Assembly (NCBI GenBank): GCA_013214355.1
Contig: JABSSL010000079.1
Location: forward strand, 56,566 to 120,565
Direction: 5' to 3'
Length of the DNA: 64,000 bases
Origin: Saprospiraceae bacterium
GTDB taxonomy: Bacteria > Bacteroidota > Bacteroidia > Chitinophagales > Saprospiraceae
Part shown: positions 35,381 to 44,134 of the stretch, piece by piece
How the letters are laid out: each line of letters opens with the position of its first letter
Position numbering within the stretch: position 1 is the first letter of the stretch
Made by a program: the position numbers and the translations under genes
The notes under the pieces: model-generated
Database searches by the model: none
What the model was told of the DNA's origin: nothing
Seen by the model: the letters and a program-made list of their open reading frames with translations, nothing else

Positions 35381-36358
35381 ATGAAAGCAATATTATGTAA
35401 GGAGTATGGCCCACCACAGAGCCTTTCGGTAGAGGAAGTGCCATCGCCTACGCCTAAGAAAGGAGAGATTCTCGTGGCTATTAAAGCCTGTGGCGTGAAT
35501 TTTCCAGATACCCTGATCATTCAAGGGAAGTATCAATTTAAGCCCCCCATGCCCTTTTCACCAGGTAGCGATATAGCGGGTGTAGTCAAAGCAGTGGGCG
35601 AAGGAGTGAAGCGATTTAAAGTTGGCGATGAGGTCTTTGGGATGATTCCCTGGGGGGGATATGCGGAGGAGGTAGCGGCTTCTGAAAAGCTGTGCTTTCC
35701 AAAGTTGCCGGGTATGGATTTCCCCATGGCGGCCTCGTTCATGATGGCATATGGCACCTCCTATCACGCCTTAAAGGACCGTGCAAAGCTTCAAGAAGGT
35801 GAAACGCTCTTGGTTTTGGGGGCAGCTGGTGGAGTAGGCTTGACTGCAGTTGAGCTCGGGAAATTGATGGGGGCCAAAGTCATTGCTGCAGCCTCCACCG
35901 ATGAAAAACTGGAATTGTGTAAGGCTTACGGAGCGGATGAAGTGATCAACTACAGCAAAGAGGATGTTAAGCAGCGAATTAAGGAGCTTACGGAAGGGAA
36001 AGGAGTTGATGTGGTATATGATCCGGTAGGTGGAGACTATTCAGAGGCAGCCTTGCGGGGTATGGCTTGGGAAGGACGATTCCTGGTCGTGGGTTTTGCT
36101 GCGGGAGATATTCCTCGGATTCCACTGAATTTGCCCTTGTTAAAAGGATGCCAAATTGTAGGGGTGTTCTGGGGGAGTTTCGCCATGAAATTTCCGGCGG
36201 ACAATCTAGCCAATACGCAGCAATTGATCCAATGGTATTTGGCCGGAACAATTAAACCTCACATTGACAAAATCTACTCGCTGGAGGAGGTTCCACAAGC
36301 CTTACAAGATATGATGGATCGGAAAGTGAAAGGAAAAGTAGTGATACAGATCAATTAA
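35381..36358 (+). CDS. NADPH:quinone oxidoreductase-like MDR protein
   Basis: A 325-residue zinc-free medium-chain dehydrogenase/reductase of the quinone oxidoreductase type. It has the GroES-like N-terminal domain (KACGVNFPDTLIIQGKYQFKPPMPFSPGSDIAGVV, about 31-65) and the nucleotide-binding LLVLGAAGGVGLTAVELGKLMGAKVIAAAST (about 144-174). Zinc ligands are absent. Such enzymes reduce quinones or enoyl-type substrates with NADPH. It begins nine bases after the acyl-CoA ligase gene, so it is probably cotranscribed; an enoyl-CoA-like or detoxifying role in fatty acid metabolism is possible but not shown. Confidence 0.9.
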   Translation: MKAILCKEYGPPQSLSVEEVPSPTPKKGEILVAIKACGVNFPDTLIIQGKYQFKPPMPFSPGSDIAGVVKAVGEGVKRFKVGDEVFGMIPWGGYAEEVAASEKLCFPKLPGMDFPMAASFMMAYGTSYHALKDRAKLQEGETLLVLGAAGGVGLTAVELGKLMGAKVIAAASTDEKLELCKAYGADEVINYSKEDVKQRIKELTEGKGVDVVYDPVGGDYSEAALRGMAWEGRFLVVGFAAGDIPRIPLNLPLLKGCQIVGVFWGSFAMKFPADNLANTQQLIQWYLAGTIKPHIDKIYSLEEVPQALQDMMDRKVKGKVVIQIN

Positions 36359-36368
36359 AAATCTAGGT

Positions 36369-37121
36369 ATGAGCTTTAAAGATAAAAGTGTTCTGATTAC
36401 CGGCGCTGGTTCGGGAATCGGAAAAGCAACGGCATTGGCTTTTGCTGCCGCGGGTGCCAAAGTAGCAGTGTCGGATATCAACGAAGAGGGCGGGAGAGCT
36501 ACAGTTGAGGAGATTAAGAAAGGTGGTGGCACAGCCTTTTTCAAAAGATGTAATGTGGCCAACTATAGGGCAGTGGTTGAGTTGGTACATGAAACGGTAT
36601 CCCAGTTTGGTAGTTTAGACATAGCCTTGAATAATGCAGGCATCGGTGGTAATCGAGTACCCACCTCTAATTATGATATTTCAGAATGGGATCAGGTGAT
36701 CTCCATTAATCAGACTGGTGTCTTTTATTGCATGCGGGAGGAATTGAAGATCATGAGCAAGCAAGGTTCTGGTTGTATCGTGAATGTCTCTTCCATCGCT
36801 GGAATGAGGGCATTACCCATGACCATTGCGTATACGGCTAGCAAGCACGCAGTGATCGGAATGACCAAAACGGCCGCATTAGAATATGCGCGTTATGGTA
36901 TTAGAGTTAATGCCGTTTGTCCGGTCTTCACCGAAACTCCAATGGTGGAAGCGCTGGTAGGGGAGCAAAAGGATTTAGCTGAAAAGCTAGTCAAAACGAT
37001 TCCCATGCGTCGATTCGGACAAGTTGAAGATATTGTAAATGCCATCTTTTGGCTCTGTGATGAGAAGTCAAGCTTTGTTACGGGACAAAGCTTAGCGATA
37101 GATGGAGGGCAAACTGCCTAG
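36369..37121 (+). CDS. short-chain dehydrogenase/reductase
   Basis: A 250-residue classical SDR with the NAD(P)-binding TGAGSGIGKATALAFAAAGA (about 10-29), NNAG (about 88-91), the catalytic Ser in NVSSIAG (about 138-144), YTASKHAVIGM (catalytic Tyr/Lys about 154-164) and the C-terminal VTGQSLAIDGGQTA. It resembles 3-oxoacyl-ACP reductase and glucose-1-dehydrogenase-like SDRs. An acidic residue after the second strand (SDINEEGG) suggests preference for NAD(H). It ends the ligase operon; a role as 3-hydroxyacyl-CoA dehydrogenase is consistent with the context but unproven. Confidence 0.9.
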   Translation: MSFKDKSVLITGAGSGIGKATALAFAAAGAKVAVSDINEEGGRATVEEIKKGGGTAFFKRCNVANYRAVVELVHETVSQFGSLDIALNNAGIGGNRVPTSNYDISEWDQVISINQTGVFYCMREELKIMSKQGSGCIVNVSSIAGMRALPMTIAYTASKHAVIGMTKTAALEYARYGIRVNAVCPVFTETPMVEALVGEQKDLAEKLVKTIPMRRFGQVEDIVNAIFWLCDEKSSFVTGQSLAIDGGQTA

Positions 37122-37203
37122 GCCATCAATTTGCGACAACCAAAATCGCGCAACTAGAAAAAGACCTGCGACTCGTTTAAGACTGTTTAAGCAAATGTCG
37201 TTG

Positions 37204-37264
37204 GGTAGAGCCGTAGGTGATTTGGGAGGGCTTTGGCCAAACCCAAGTGACCTATGGCTCTGCC
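37204..37264. repeat. long imperfect hairpin
   Basis: Bases 37204-37226 and 37242-37264 pair at 22 of 23 positions (including G-U) around a short loop containing TTTGGCCAAA. It lies in the 306-base gap between the SDR gene and the DUF5060 gene. There is no U-tract after it. It may be a repeat element, or a strong RNA hairpin stabilising the 3' end. Confidence 0.5.
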
Positions 37265-37427
37265 AATCAATTCTTCTAGAGCCTCCAATACTCAAACCTA
37301 CCGGAAAGCAGATAGTAAGTTTCGCGATACCTTATTAAAACCTACTGGGGAGTGATTCTTGATTCAGTTCTTTAATCGATGTAATTTACTGACTTGGATC
37401 AATCGCATTGGACTGAAAAAGTAGCTT

Positions 37428-39259
37428 ATGAAAGTAAGAACCGATTTGTACGCCTCCCTTTGCGGACTGATGATCATGTCAGTGCTTTTCTCCTGTACAT
37501 CTAGTCAAAATGGAAATCGGCTGGAGGTGAAAAAATGGGAAAAATTAACCTTGTCTTTTGAAGGCCCGCAAACGAGCGAAGAAGCTTTTGATAACCCATT
37601 CCTGAATTACAGATTGCTCGTTACCTTCAGCAAGGATGCCCGTAAGATAGTAGTACCAGGTTTTTACGCTGCTGACGGTAATGCTGCGGAATCCAGCAGT
37701 GCCAAAGGCGGGATTTGGGAGGTGCGCTTTCGCCCCGATGAGGAGGGAGAATGGGCGTATGTAGCCTCCTTCCGTAAAGGTAGAGAAATTGCCATTTCTG
37801 ATGATCCAATGGAAGGGGAATCGGTGGCTTTTGATGGAGCGCAAGGGGTAATCATGGTGGCAGGTCCAGTAGCAGGACAGGAAGGTCGATTAGTAGTCGG
37901 AGAGGATCAATACCTACATTACCATGACTCAAAGCGAATCTTCCTGAAAGGTGGTGCCGGAAGCCCGGAGAATTTCCTAGCCTTTCGTGATTTTGATGGT
38001 ACAGAACGGGGAGAAGTACCAGAAAAAAGGGACGGCGAAGCTACAGCCAAAGATGGATTGCATGCCTACGCACCTCATGTTGAAGATTGGAAAACAGGGG
38101 ATCCCGTTTGGCAAGGAGATAAAGGGAAAGGAATGATTGGGGCCTTGAATTATTTGGCAGCCAAGGGGATGAATGTAGTATACTTTCTAAGCCTGAATAT
38201 CGGTGGAGATGGAAAGGATGTTTGGCCCTACACAGCTTACACAGAGCGGTTCCGTTTTGACTGCAGCAAGCTCGACCAATGGGAGATCATTTTTGATCAT
38301 ATGGATCAGCTTGGGTTGATGATCCATATGGTGACACAAGAGACGGAGAATGAGAAACTATTGGATGATGGAGATACCGGAGTACAGCGCAAACTGTATT
38401 ACCGAGAATTGATTGCGCGCTTTGCCCATCATCTGAAGGTGACGTGGAATCTTGGTGGGGAAATGGTCCAGCGCATTGGACGCCCAATGGACAAAGCAAT
38501 GAGCAACGCAAGGCCATGGCTACTTATCTGAAAACCCATGATCCCTATCAGAACTACCTTGTCATTCATACTCACTCCCAACAACATGAAAAAGATGAGC
38601 TCTTTGATCCACTCTTAGGGTTTCCTTATCTGGATGGCATGTCGATGCAAATTGCCAATAGATCCACCTCCTACGAGGATACTCGGAATTGGTTAGCAAA
38701 GTCTGCGCAAACAGATAAACCTTGGATCATTACCATAGACGAAATAGGACATCACTCCCGAGGTATTGATCCAGACGATCGGCTTGATAATAACCAGGAT
38801 AGCGTAAGAGCAGAGGTGCTGTGGGCCAACTTGATGGCTGGTGGTGGTGGCGTAGATTGGTACTTTGGTTGGCGAAACCATAACAATGATCTACAATGCG
38901 AAGATTGGCGGTCTAGAGATAGCGTCTGGGACTTCACCCGACATGCACTTGATTTCTTTAATACGTATTTGGATCTGCTTAAGCTGACACCTAGGGATGG
39001 GTTGACCAAGGGAGTTCAGAACTACTGCCTAGCGGAACTCGGTCAAACCTATGCGATCTACCTTCCATTTGGTGGTACCGTTGCCTTGGATCTAAGGAAT
39101 CAAGCGGGTACTTATAAAGTAGCTTGGTACAATCCACGTGCAGGAGGCGACCTGATGAGTGGCGAACTTACGATGATAGAAGGTGGAGCGCCGGTTGCCT
39201 TGGGCAAGCCGCCAGAAGATGAGGATAAAGATTGGGCCATTTTGGTAACCAGGCAATAG
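37428..39259 (+). pseudogene. DUF5060 glycosidase-like lipoprotein, frameshifted
   Basis: Two overlapping frames encode one protein. The first (37428-38531) has a lipoprotein signal (SVLFSC lipobox), a DUF5060 domain (about 30-125) and the start of a TIM-barrel-like catalytic domain up to HLKVTWNLGGE. The second frame continues the family sequence ENGPAHWTPNGQSNEQRKAMATYL to a C-terminal putative collagen-binding-type domain (YKVAWYNPRAGGDLMSG) ending at 39259. The join is at about 38457-38466 (GGGGAAATGG); one extra A would restore a single frame of about 610 residues. This may be a sequencing or assembly error in the homopolymer, or a real inactivation. It would be a surface-anchored glycoside hydrolase. 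Confidence 0.75.
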
Positions 39260-39440
39260 AGTAGTTTAAAGCGCGGGAAATATTAAACAGGCCTTTGCTT
39301 TTGCTTCCAATTAGCCAATAAACCTGGTCTATCCTGTCCTTGAAGTTCTACTAAACTTCTATATTAGATGGTAATCTATAGGGAAGGCTGACGGAATAGA
39401 TGTTCTCTCGATGGCTCCTCCTCCTATTAAAACCTGATCT

Positions 39441-41345
39441 ATGCGACTTTCTATCTTGTTTCTGTTGCTAGCGTTTTGTTCCACCATTTCTGGACAGACT
39501 GCCCCTTTTTCCAAGGGTGTCAATCTGACAAGTTGGTTTCAAGTGGGAGCGGCCAAGGAAATCCAGTTTACAAAATACACCAAGCAGGATTTTGAAAACA
39601 TCCAATCTTTGGGTTGTGACGTTATTCGACTCCCGATCAACCTCCATTTTATGACGGATGGAGCTCCTAATTATACTTTAGATCCTCTATTCTTGAATTT
39701 CCTGGACCAGGCTGTGGATTGGGCCGAAGAACTGGGGATATACTTGATTCTAGATAACCATACTTTTGATCCGGCGGAAGCTACTGACCCAGCCATCGGA
39801 GATGTTTTAGTGAAGGTTTGGGAACAAATGGCTACGCATTTCAAGGATCGCTCTACACTATTGATGTATGAAGTGCTCAACGAGCCGCATGGAATATCTG
39901 ACCAACTTTGGAATAGTATCCAACAAGAAGTAGTGGAAGTAATACGTACGGTAGATGAGAAGCATACCATCGTGGTAGGACCTGCTTCTTGGAATAGCTA
40001 CACCAACCTATCATTGATGCCCATTTATGAGGATGAGAACTTACTGTACACCTTTCACTTCTACGATCCTTTCATATTTACACACCAAGGTGCAAGTTGG
40101 GTGAGTCCTTCAATGGTACCGCTTGCCGATGTACCTTTCCCCTACAGCGCTGATAATATGCCGACATTCCCGCCTTCGTTAAATGGTACTTGGATTCAGT
40201 GGAACTTTATCAACTACAATATCGATGGCACAATTAGCAAGATTAAAGAATTGATAGATATTGCTGTTGATTTCCAGCAAAATAGGAATGTACCCATTTA
40301 CTGTGGGGAATTTGGCGTCTACATTCCCAATAGTAAGCAGCCGGATCGAGTCTTTTGGTACGATCAGGTTCGGCAATACTTGGAAGAGAAAGACATTGCC
40401 TGGACGACTTGGGATTATCATGGGGGCTTTGGACTTTTTGAAGCCAATGGCAATGGTCTGTTTCAGCATGATTTAAATGCGGACTTATTGACGGCCCTAG
40501 GTATGGATGTGCCGGAACAATTGCCCTTCGAGATAAAACCAGATTCTTCGGGTTTCTTTATCTATTCGGATTTTATTGGTGAAAGGATTGAATCTGTAAG
40601 TTATAGCCCTGGTGAACTCGACTTCTACAATCAGTTGGCACCCAATAATGATGCATACAGCCTTTTCTGGACTGGAGCCAATCAATACCAATCTATCAGT
40701 CTTGACTTTCGGCCGGACCGAGACCTGTCTTACCTCGTTGAACAGGATTTTGCCTTGGACTTTTTCGTGAAAGGAGATACCCCTGGAACCTCTTTTGATA
40801 TCCGTTTTGTAGACTCAGAGACGGACATACCAGAGGATCTTCCTTGGCGTATCCGAGTTACGATTGATGATGAGGTTAGCTGGGACAATACTTGGCAGCA
40901 TGTACATATAAAACTCAGTGATTTTGTTGAGCATGGAGCTTGGAATGGAACTTGGCATAATCCTATCGGGGCTTTCGACTGGTCAAAGATAAATCTGGTA
41001 GAAATTGTGGCGGAACAGGGAGCGCTAGGTGATGCCCGTCTATGGTTTGATAATATCCAGATCACGGATATAGATCCTACGGAGGTGAATGCAGTCAAGG
41101 ACCATAAACGACTTTTCCCTGTACAAATCTTTCCTAATCCAGCTAAGGACAATCTATTCTTAAAAAGTGAGTTCCCAGCTCCCCTAAATTATCAGTTAAG
41201 GGATGCCTTTGGCCGAGTGTTACACGGAGGAAATCTATTGGGACGCGAGGAGCTTGATCTTTCCATCTATCCTGCCGGCTACTATTTCCTAAAGCTGTAT
41301 GATGAGCGAGGTGCGTTTGAGGTGCGGAAGATCATCAAGCCATAG
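39441..41345 (+). CDS. secreted GH5-type glycoside hydrolase with T9SS sorting domain
   Basis: A 634-residue extracellular enzyme. The signal peptide is MRLSILFLLLAFCSTISG. The GH5 (cellulase-type) TIM barrel runs about 25-345: KGVNLTSWF, VIRLPINLHFM, the acid/base Glu in YEVLNEPHG (about 142-150) and the nucleophile Glu in IYCGEFGVY (about 288-296). A carbohydrate-binding-like beta-sandwich follows (about 360-550, ending WFDNIQITDI) and then a type A T9SS C-terminal domain (about 562-634, VQIFPNPAKDNLFL to VRKIIKP). Likely substrates are beta-glucans or mannans; sequence alone does not decide. Its neighbours are a DUF5060 glycosidase and an AGE epimerase. Confidence 0.9.
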   Translation: MRLSILFLLLAFCSTISGQTAPFSKGVNLTSWFQVGAAKEIQFTKYTKQDFENIQSLGCDVIRLPINLHFMTDGAPNYTLDPLFLNFLDQAVDWAEELGIYLILDNHTFDPAEATDPAIGDVLVKVWEQMATHFKDRSTLLMYEVLNEPHGISDQLWNSIQQEVVEVIRTVDEKHTIVVGPASWNSYTNLSLMPIYEDENLLYTFHFYDPFIFTHQGASWVSPSMVPLADVPFPYSADNMPTFPPSLNGTWIQWNFINYNIDGTISKIKELIDIAVDFQQNRNVPIYCGEFGVYIPNSKQPDRVFWYDQVRQYLEEKDIAWTTWDYHGGFGLFEANGNGLFQHDLNADLLTALGMDVPEQLPFEIKPDSSGFFIYSDFIGERIESVSYSPGELDFYNQLAPNNDAYSLFWTGANQYQSISLDFRPDRDLSYLVEQDFALDFFVKGDTPGTSFDIRFVDSETDIPEDLPWRIRVTIDDEVSWDNTWQHVHIKLSDFVEHGAWNGTWHNPIGAFDWSKINLVEIVAEQGALGDARLWFDNIQITDIDPTEVNAVKDHKRLFPVQIFPNPAKDNLFLKSEFPAPLNYQLRDAFGRVLHGGNLLGREELDLSIYPAGYYFLKLYDERGAFEVRKIIKP

Positions 41346-41365
41346 AGGTCGGATCTGTCGTCTAC

Positions 41366-43009
41366 TTATTTCGCCACCTCGTAGTACTGAGTAAAAGTAG
41401 CGGTCTTTCCTTCTTGGGATTGAAAAGCAATTTCTATCAGAAAAGTGCCCAGGTCTTCGCCATGTTCAAAGTCTAACTGATAACTCCCGCTTGTAGGCAT
41501 AGACTGATTGGCCAACCACAATAAGTTAGGGCCGATTTTAATTGGTTCTTCGGTCTGTTCTATTGTACTTTCCTGGGCATACTCAGTCTTTAATAGAGAG
41601 ATCTTAAAGATGTTATTGACATCAGTCTCGGGAAGATCCAATTGATTGAGGCTGGTTTTCATGACGACCATCCCGCTGTTGGCGATGGGGCCAAATTGCG
41701 GTTGCAGAGATTGTGGATAGAAAAACAAATCGATGGTGTCAATCTTCCCAATCGGAATGTTATAAATGAAATTGGCATCCTTGGTTAGCCTTCCGTCGAC
41801 TATAAAAACTGGACTCCCCACATAAAACTGACGAATCTGTTGGGTGGGGTTGAACATCCTAGCTACGTGCCCTCTCTTTCCTCGATCCCGAAGTTTAAAT
41901 GGGGTAACGATTTCATTAAAGAAAATAGTAAGGTCATCAAATGGCGTATAGTGGGCCATGACTAAGCGTTGATCTGCTGATAACTCTTTTGCTTCTATTG
42001 GTCTTGGAATAGCGTTCACAGGTGATTCCACCGTCCCATAGAATTGATAGATTTTCTTTCGAAGCCGGCTCCAGTTCAGGTAGGTTTGTAAGGAGGCTGA
42101 AGTGTTGGAGGAAGTACCATTACTCAGACTCACTCGATCCGCGAGAATTACCTTTAGATCGCTGCGCTGATAGTCCATGAATTGGATGTGCCGCTCACCG
42201 CCTAGTCTCGGTAGAACTAAGCTAAAATGACCATTCTTATCAGAATTGGTGCAAAAGAACTCATTTTCTTCCCGCACATAGGCGCATAAGATGGCGGACT
42301 GAAAAGGACTACCGTCCAGGTTTAGACTCGTTCCTAGAATATGAATATCCTCAGATAGTTGCGATGCAATCCCTTCGGGGATATCCAGGTAGTAAGTAGA
42401 TAGTTCATTATCGGTCCCCATAGCCAAAAGTGCAGCATCTTTGACCGTAATGGAAAGGGTCCCATCAACCGTTTGTCCCGCTTGATCCTTTATAGCAATG
42501 TTCGCCTCTACCTTACCTCCACGCTTTAACTCATTCTTTGCCAACTGGAAATCAATCGATAATTCTGAGGGAATGCTAGTGCTGGGATTACTGGTCGCCA
42601 GCTGGGCAGGGATTGGAGCGGTAGATAAATCATCATAAATGGGAAGTAAGAGTTCACCCAGTTTAATGCGTTTATCCCCTGCTAGATTGGTACCGAGTAA
42701 TAGCCAATGATAGCTTTGTGAAGGTAGGTTGTAGGGGATCTTAAGGTAACCATTGGCCTGTAATTGTCCCGCCGTCTTGATAAAGTGTTCGGTGACTAAG
42801 GTTCCATCGGGGTGATAGATGGCTACTTTCAGGGCTAGGTCTTTTTCCTGGAACGTTTTGGGAAAGTATAGCTGATAAGCTAGGGGATCACCGGCAGTAT
42901 AAAATGGCTTATCGAGTTGTACCAATACTTGTTCAGCCTGCAAGCTAGCTGGAAGATTTAGCAGGAAAGCGAGAAAAGCCAGCGAGAAAAGTAGTCGTTG
43001 TCTAAACAT
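41366..43009 (-). CDS. MG2-like secreted protein downstream of the TonB receptor
   Basis: A 547-residue exported protein with signal peptide MFRQRLLFSLAFLAFLLNLPASLQA. The first domain (about 25-125, VLVQLDKPFYTAGDPLAYQLYF to GLKIPYNLPSQSYHWLLLGTN-like) resembles the macroglobulin MG2 fold seen in Bacteroidota envelope proteins. A second repeat (about 155-190) reads FQLAKNELKRGGKVEANIAIKD. The rest has a plug-like segment (VFIVDGRLTKDANFIYNIPIGKIDTIDLFF, about 395-425) as found in carboxypeptidase/MG2 proteins linked to TonB systems. It follows the DUF4249 gene on the same strand by 21 bases and closes the operon. Function unknown. Confidence 0.75.
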   Translation of the reverse strand: MFRQRLLFSLAFLAFLLNLPASLQAEQVLVQLDKPFYTAGDPLAYQLYFPKTFQEKDLALKVAIYHPDGTLVTEHFIKTAGQLQANGYLKIPYNLPSQSYHWLLLGTNLAGDKRIKLGELLLPIYDDLSTAPIPAQLATSNPSTSIPSELSIDFQLAKNELKRGGKVEANIAIKDQAGQTVDGTLSITVKDAALLAMGTDNELSTYYLDIPEGIASQLSEDIHILGTSLNLDGSPFQSAILCAYVREENEFFCTNSDKNGHFSLVLPRLGGERHIQFMDYQRSDLKVILADRVSLSNGTSSNTSASLQTYLNWSRLRKKIYQFYGTVESPVNAIPRPIEAKELSADQRLVMAHYTPFDDLTIFFNEIVTPFKLRDRGKRGHVARMFNPTQQIRQFYVGSPVFIVDGRLTKDANFIYNIPIGKIDTIDLFFYPQSLQPQFGPIANSGMVVMKTSLNQLDLPETDVNNIFKISLLKTEYAQESTIEQTEEPIKIGPNLLWLANQSMPTSGSYQLDFEHGEDLGTFLIEIAFQSQEGKTATFTQYYEVAK

Positions 43010-43030
43010 GCTTGTAAGTTTCTTGAGGTT

Positions 43031-44134
43031 CTATTCAATCCAAAAATCGGGTCTTTGTGTGGTGCTATTTCTGAGTAGCTGACAATCAAAGCAAAAAGCG
43101 CGTGGCGGTTCCTGCCCTTCCGGTATCACACTTGGGCAGGTTGGAAATATCGTCAGACCTAAGGCAGAGGGAGGAATATACAGTCTTATGGTATCTTCTT
43201 GCACGGCGCTGAAATAGCCGAAGACATCCTCCGAGGGATCCTCTAAATTTGAGAAATTACCCCGAATCTTTCCAGGTGGTTCATCAAAGAAGTTGCCAGA
43301 GCGATCTACCACCTTTCGAATATTTTCCCAGTAATCAAAAGCGCCTTCCGTAATGGACTGCTGTCGCACCACCAAATAGAACCCTTGTGCAAAGCGACTA
43401 TCCGCCCGCTCTTCGATAATGAATTGCCTTTCCAGTATATCTTTACCGCTTTCGTTTCCATTGAATACTACGGGTCTTTCCAATTGCAAATTCTCAAAAA
43501 CGTAACAAGTCCTTTGATTGGGAACCTGTACATTCGCCGGGACGCTTTCTACGATTTTGTGAACGCCTTCTATGTCCCATTTGAGTATGGCTTTCTGATC
43601 CTGACTAGAAGTCTTAAGTGGAGTGTCTATGTAGAAACGGACAAAGTTTTGATCTACGATACTCCCCGTTTCATTAATGGCTTCCCGGGTTTCTACGTCA
43701 TAGGTGATGGCACTAGCTTTTGGTACCTCATTGAGTTGCTCCAATTGAGAGGTGTAGACTCGATTGTCGCTCAGACTCACCTCCAACCGATAGGACCTCC
43801 CTGCTTCGATGGTTATATCTGAATCGGTATCCTGAATAATTCGTTGGTATTGTCCAGAGAATCTCAAGGGCACAAAAGCTTCATTGCCCAAGTCATCCTT
43901 GAGGAAAACGGTAGCATTATCGAGTGGAATGGGAGCGCTGAACCCACCGAAGTTATCAACTTGCACGACGCGCACGTCAAGCACTGAGGGTTCGTCTTTG
44001 CGCAAGGTCGCAGTGATGGCGATGTTTTCTGCATCAGAGGGGGGAGCGGGTAGGTCTATTTGACTAAGGCAACCCCACAGCGTGACAAGCAGGAGGACGG
44101 CGAGGATGGGCGGAAGCTGTTGGATGCGAATCAT
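43031..44134 (-). CDS. DUF4249 family lipoprotein
   Basis: A 367-residue outer-membrane lipoprotein of the DUF4249 family; the lipobox is LVTLWGC (Cys about 22). Conserved traits are the early ENIAITATLRKDEPSVLDVRVVQ, the VFLKDDLGNEAFVPL segment and a late pair of cysteines (FCFDC-like, with TCPSVIPEG) near the C-terminus. Its ATG overlaps the stop of the TonB receptor by four bases (ATGA), so the two are translationally coupled. The family probably forms part of a receptor complex for an unknown ligand. The upstream receptor gene carries an in-frame stop, so the unit may not be functional. Confidence 0.88.
   Translation of the reverse strand: MIRIQQLPPILAVLLLVTLWGCLSQIDLPAPPSDAENIAITATLRKDEPSVLDVRVVQVDNFGGFSAPIPLDNATVFLKDDLGNEAFVPLRFSGQYQRIIQDTDSDITIEAGRSYRLEVSLSDNRVYTSQLEQLNEVPKASAITYDVETREAINETGSIVDQNFVRFYIDTPLKTSSQDQKAILKWDIEGVHKIVESVPANVQVPNQRTCYVFENLQLERPVVFNGNESGKDILERQFIIEERADSRFAQGFYLVVRQQSITEGAFDYWENIRKVVDRSGNFFDEPPGKIRGNFSNLEDPSEDVFGYFSAVQEDTIRLYIPPSALGLTIFPTCPSVIPEGQEPPRAFCFDCQLLRNSTTQRPDFWIE

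Noticed and set aside
37428..39259. Programmed frameshift in the DUF5060 gene
   Set aside because: GGGGAAATGG is not a classical slippery heptamer with a downstream pseudoknot that I can see; a simple indel or sequence error is more economical.
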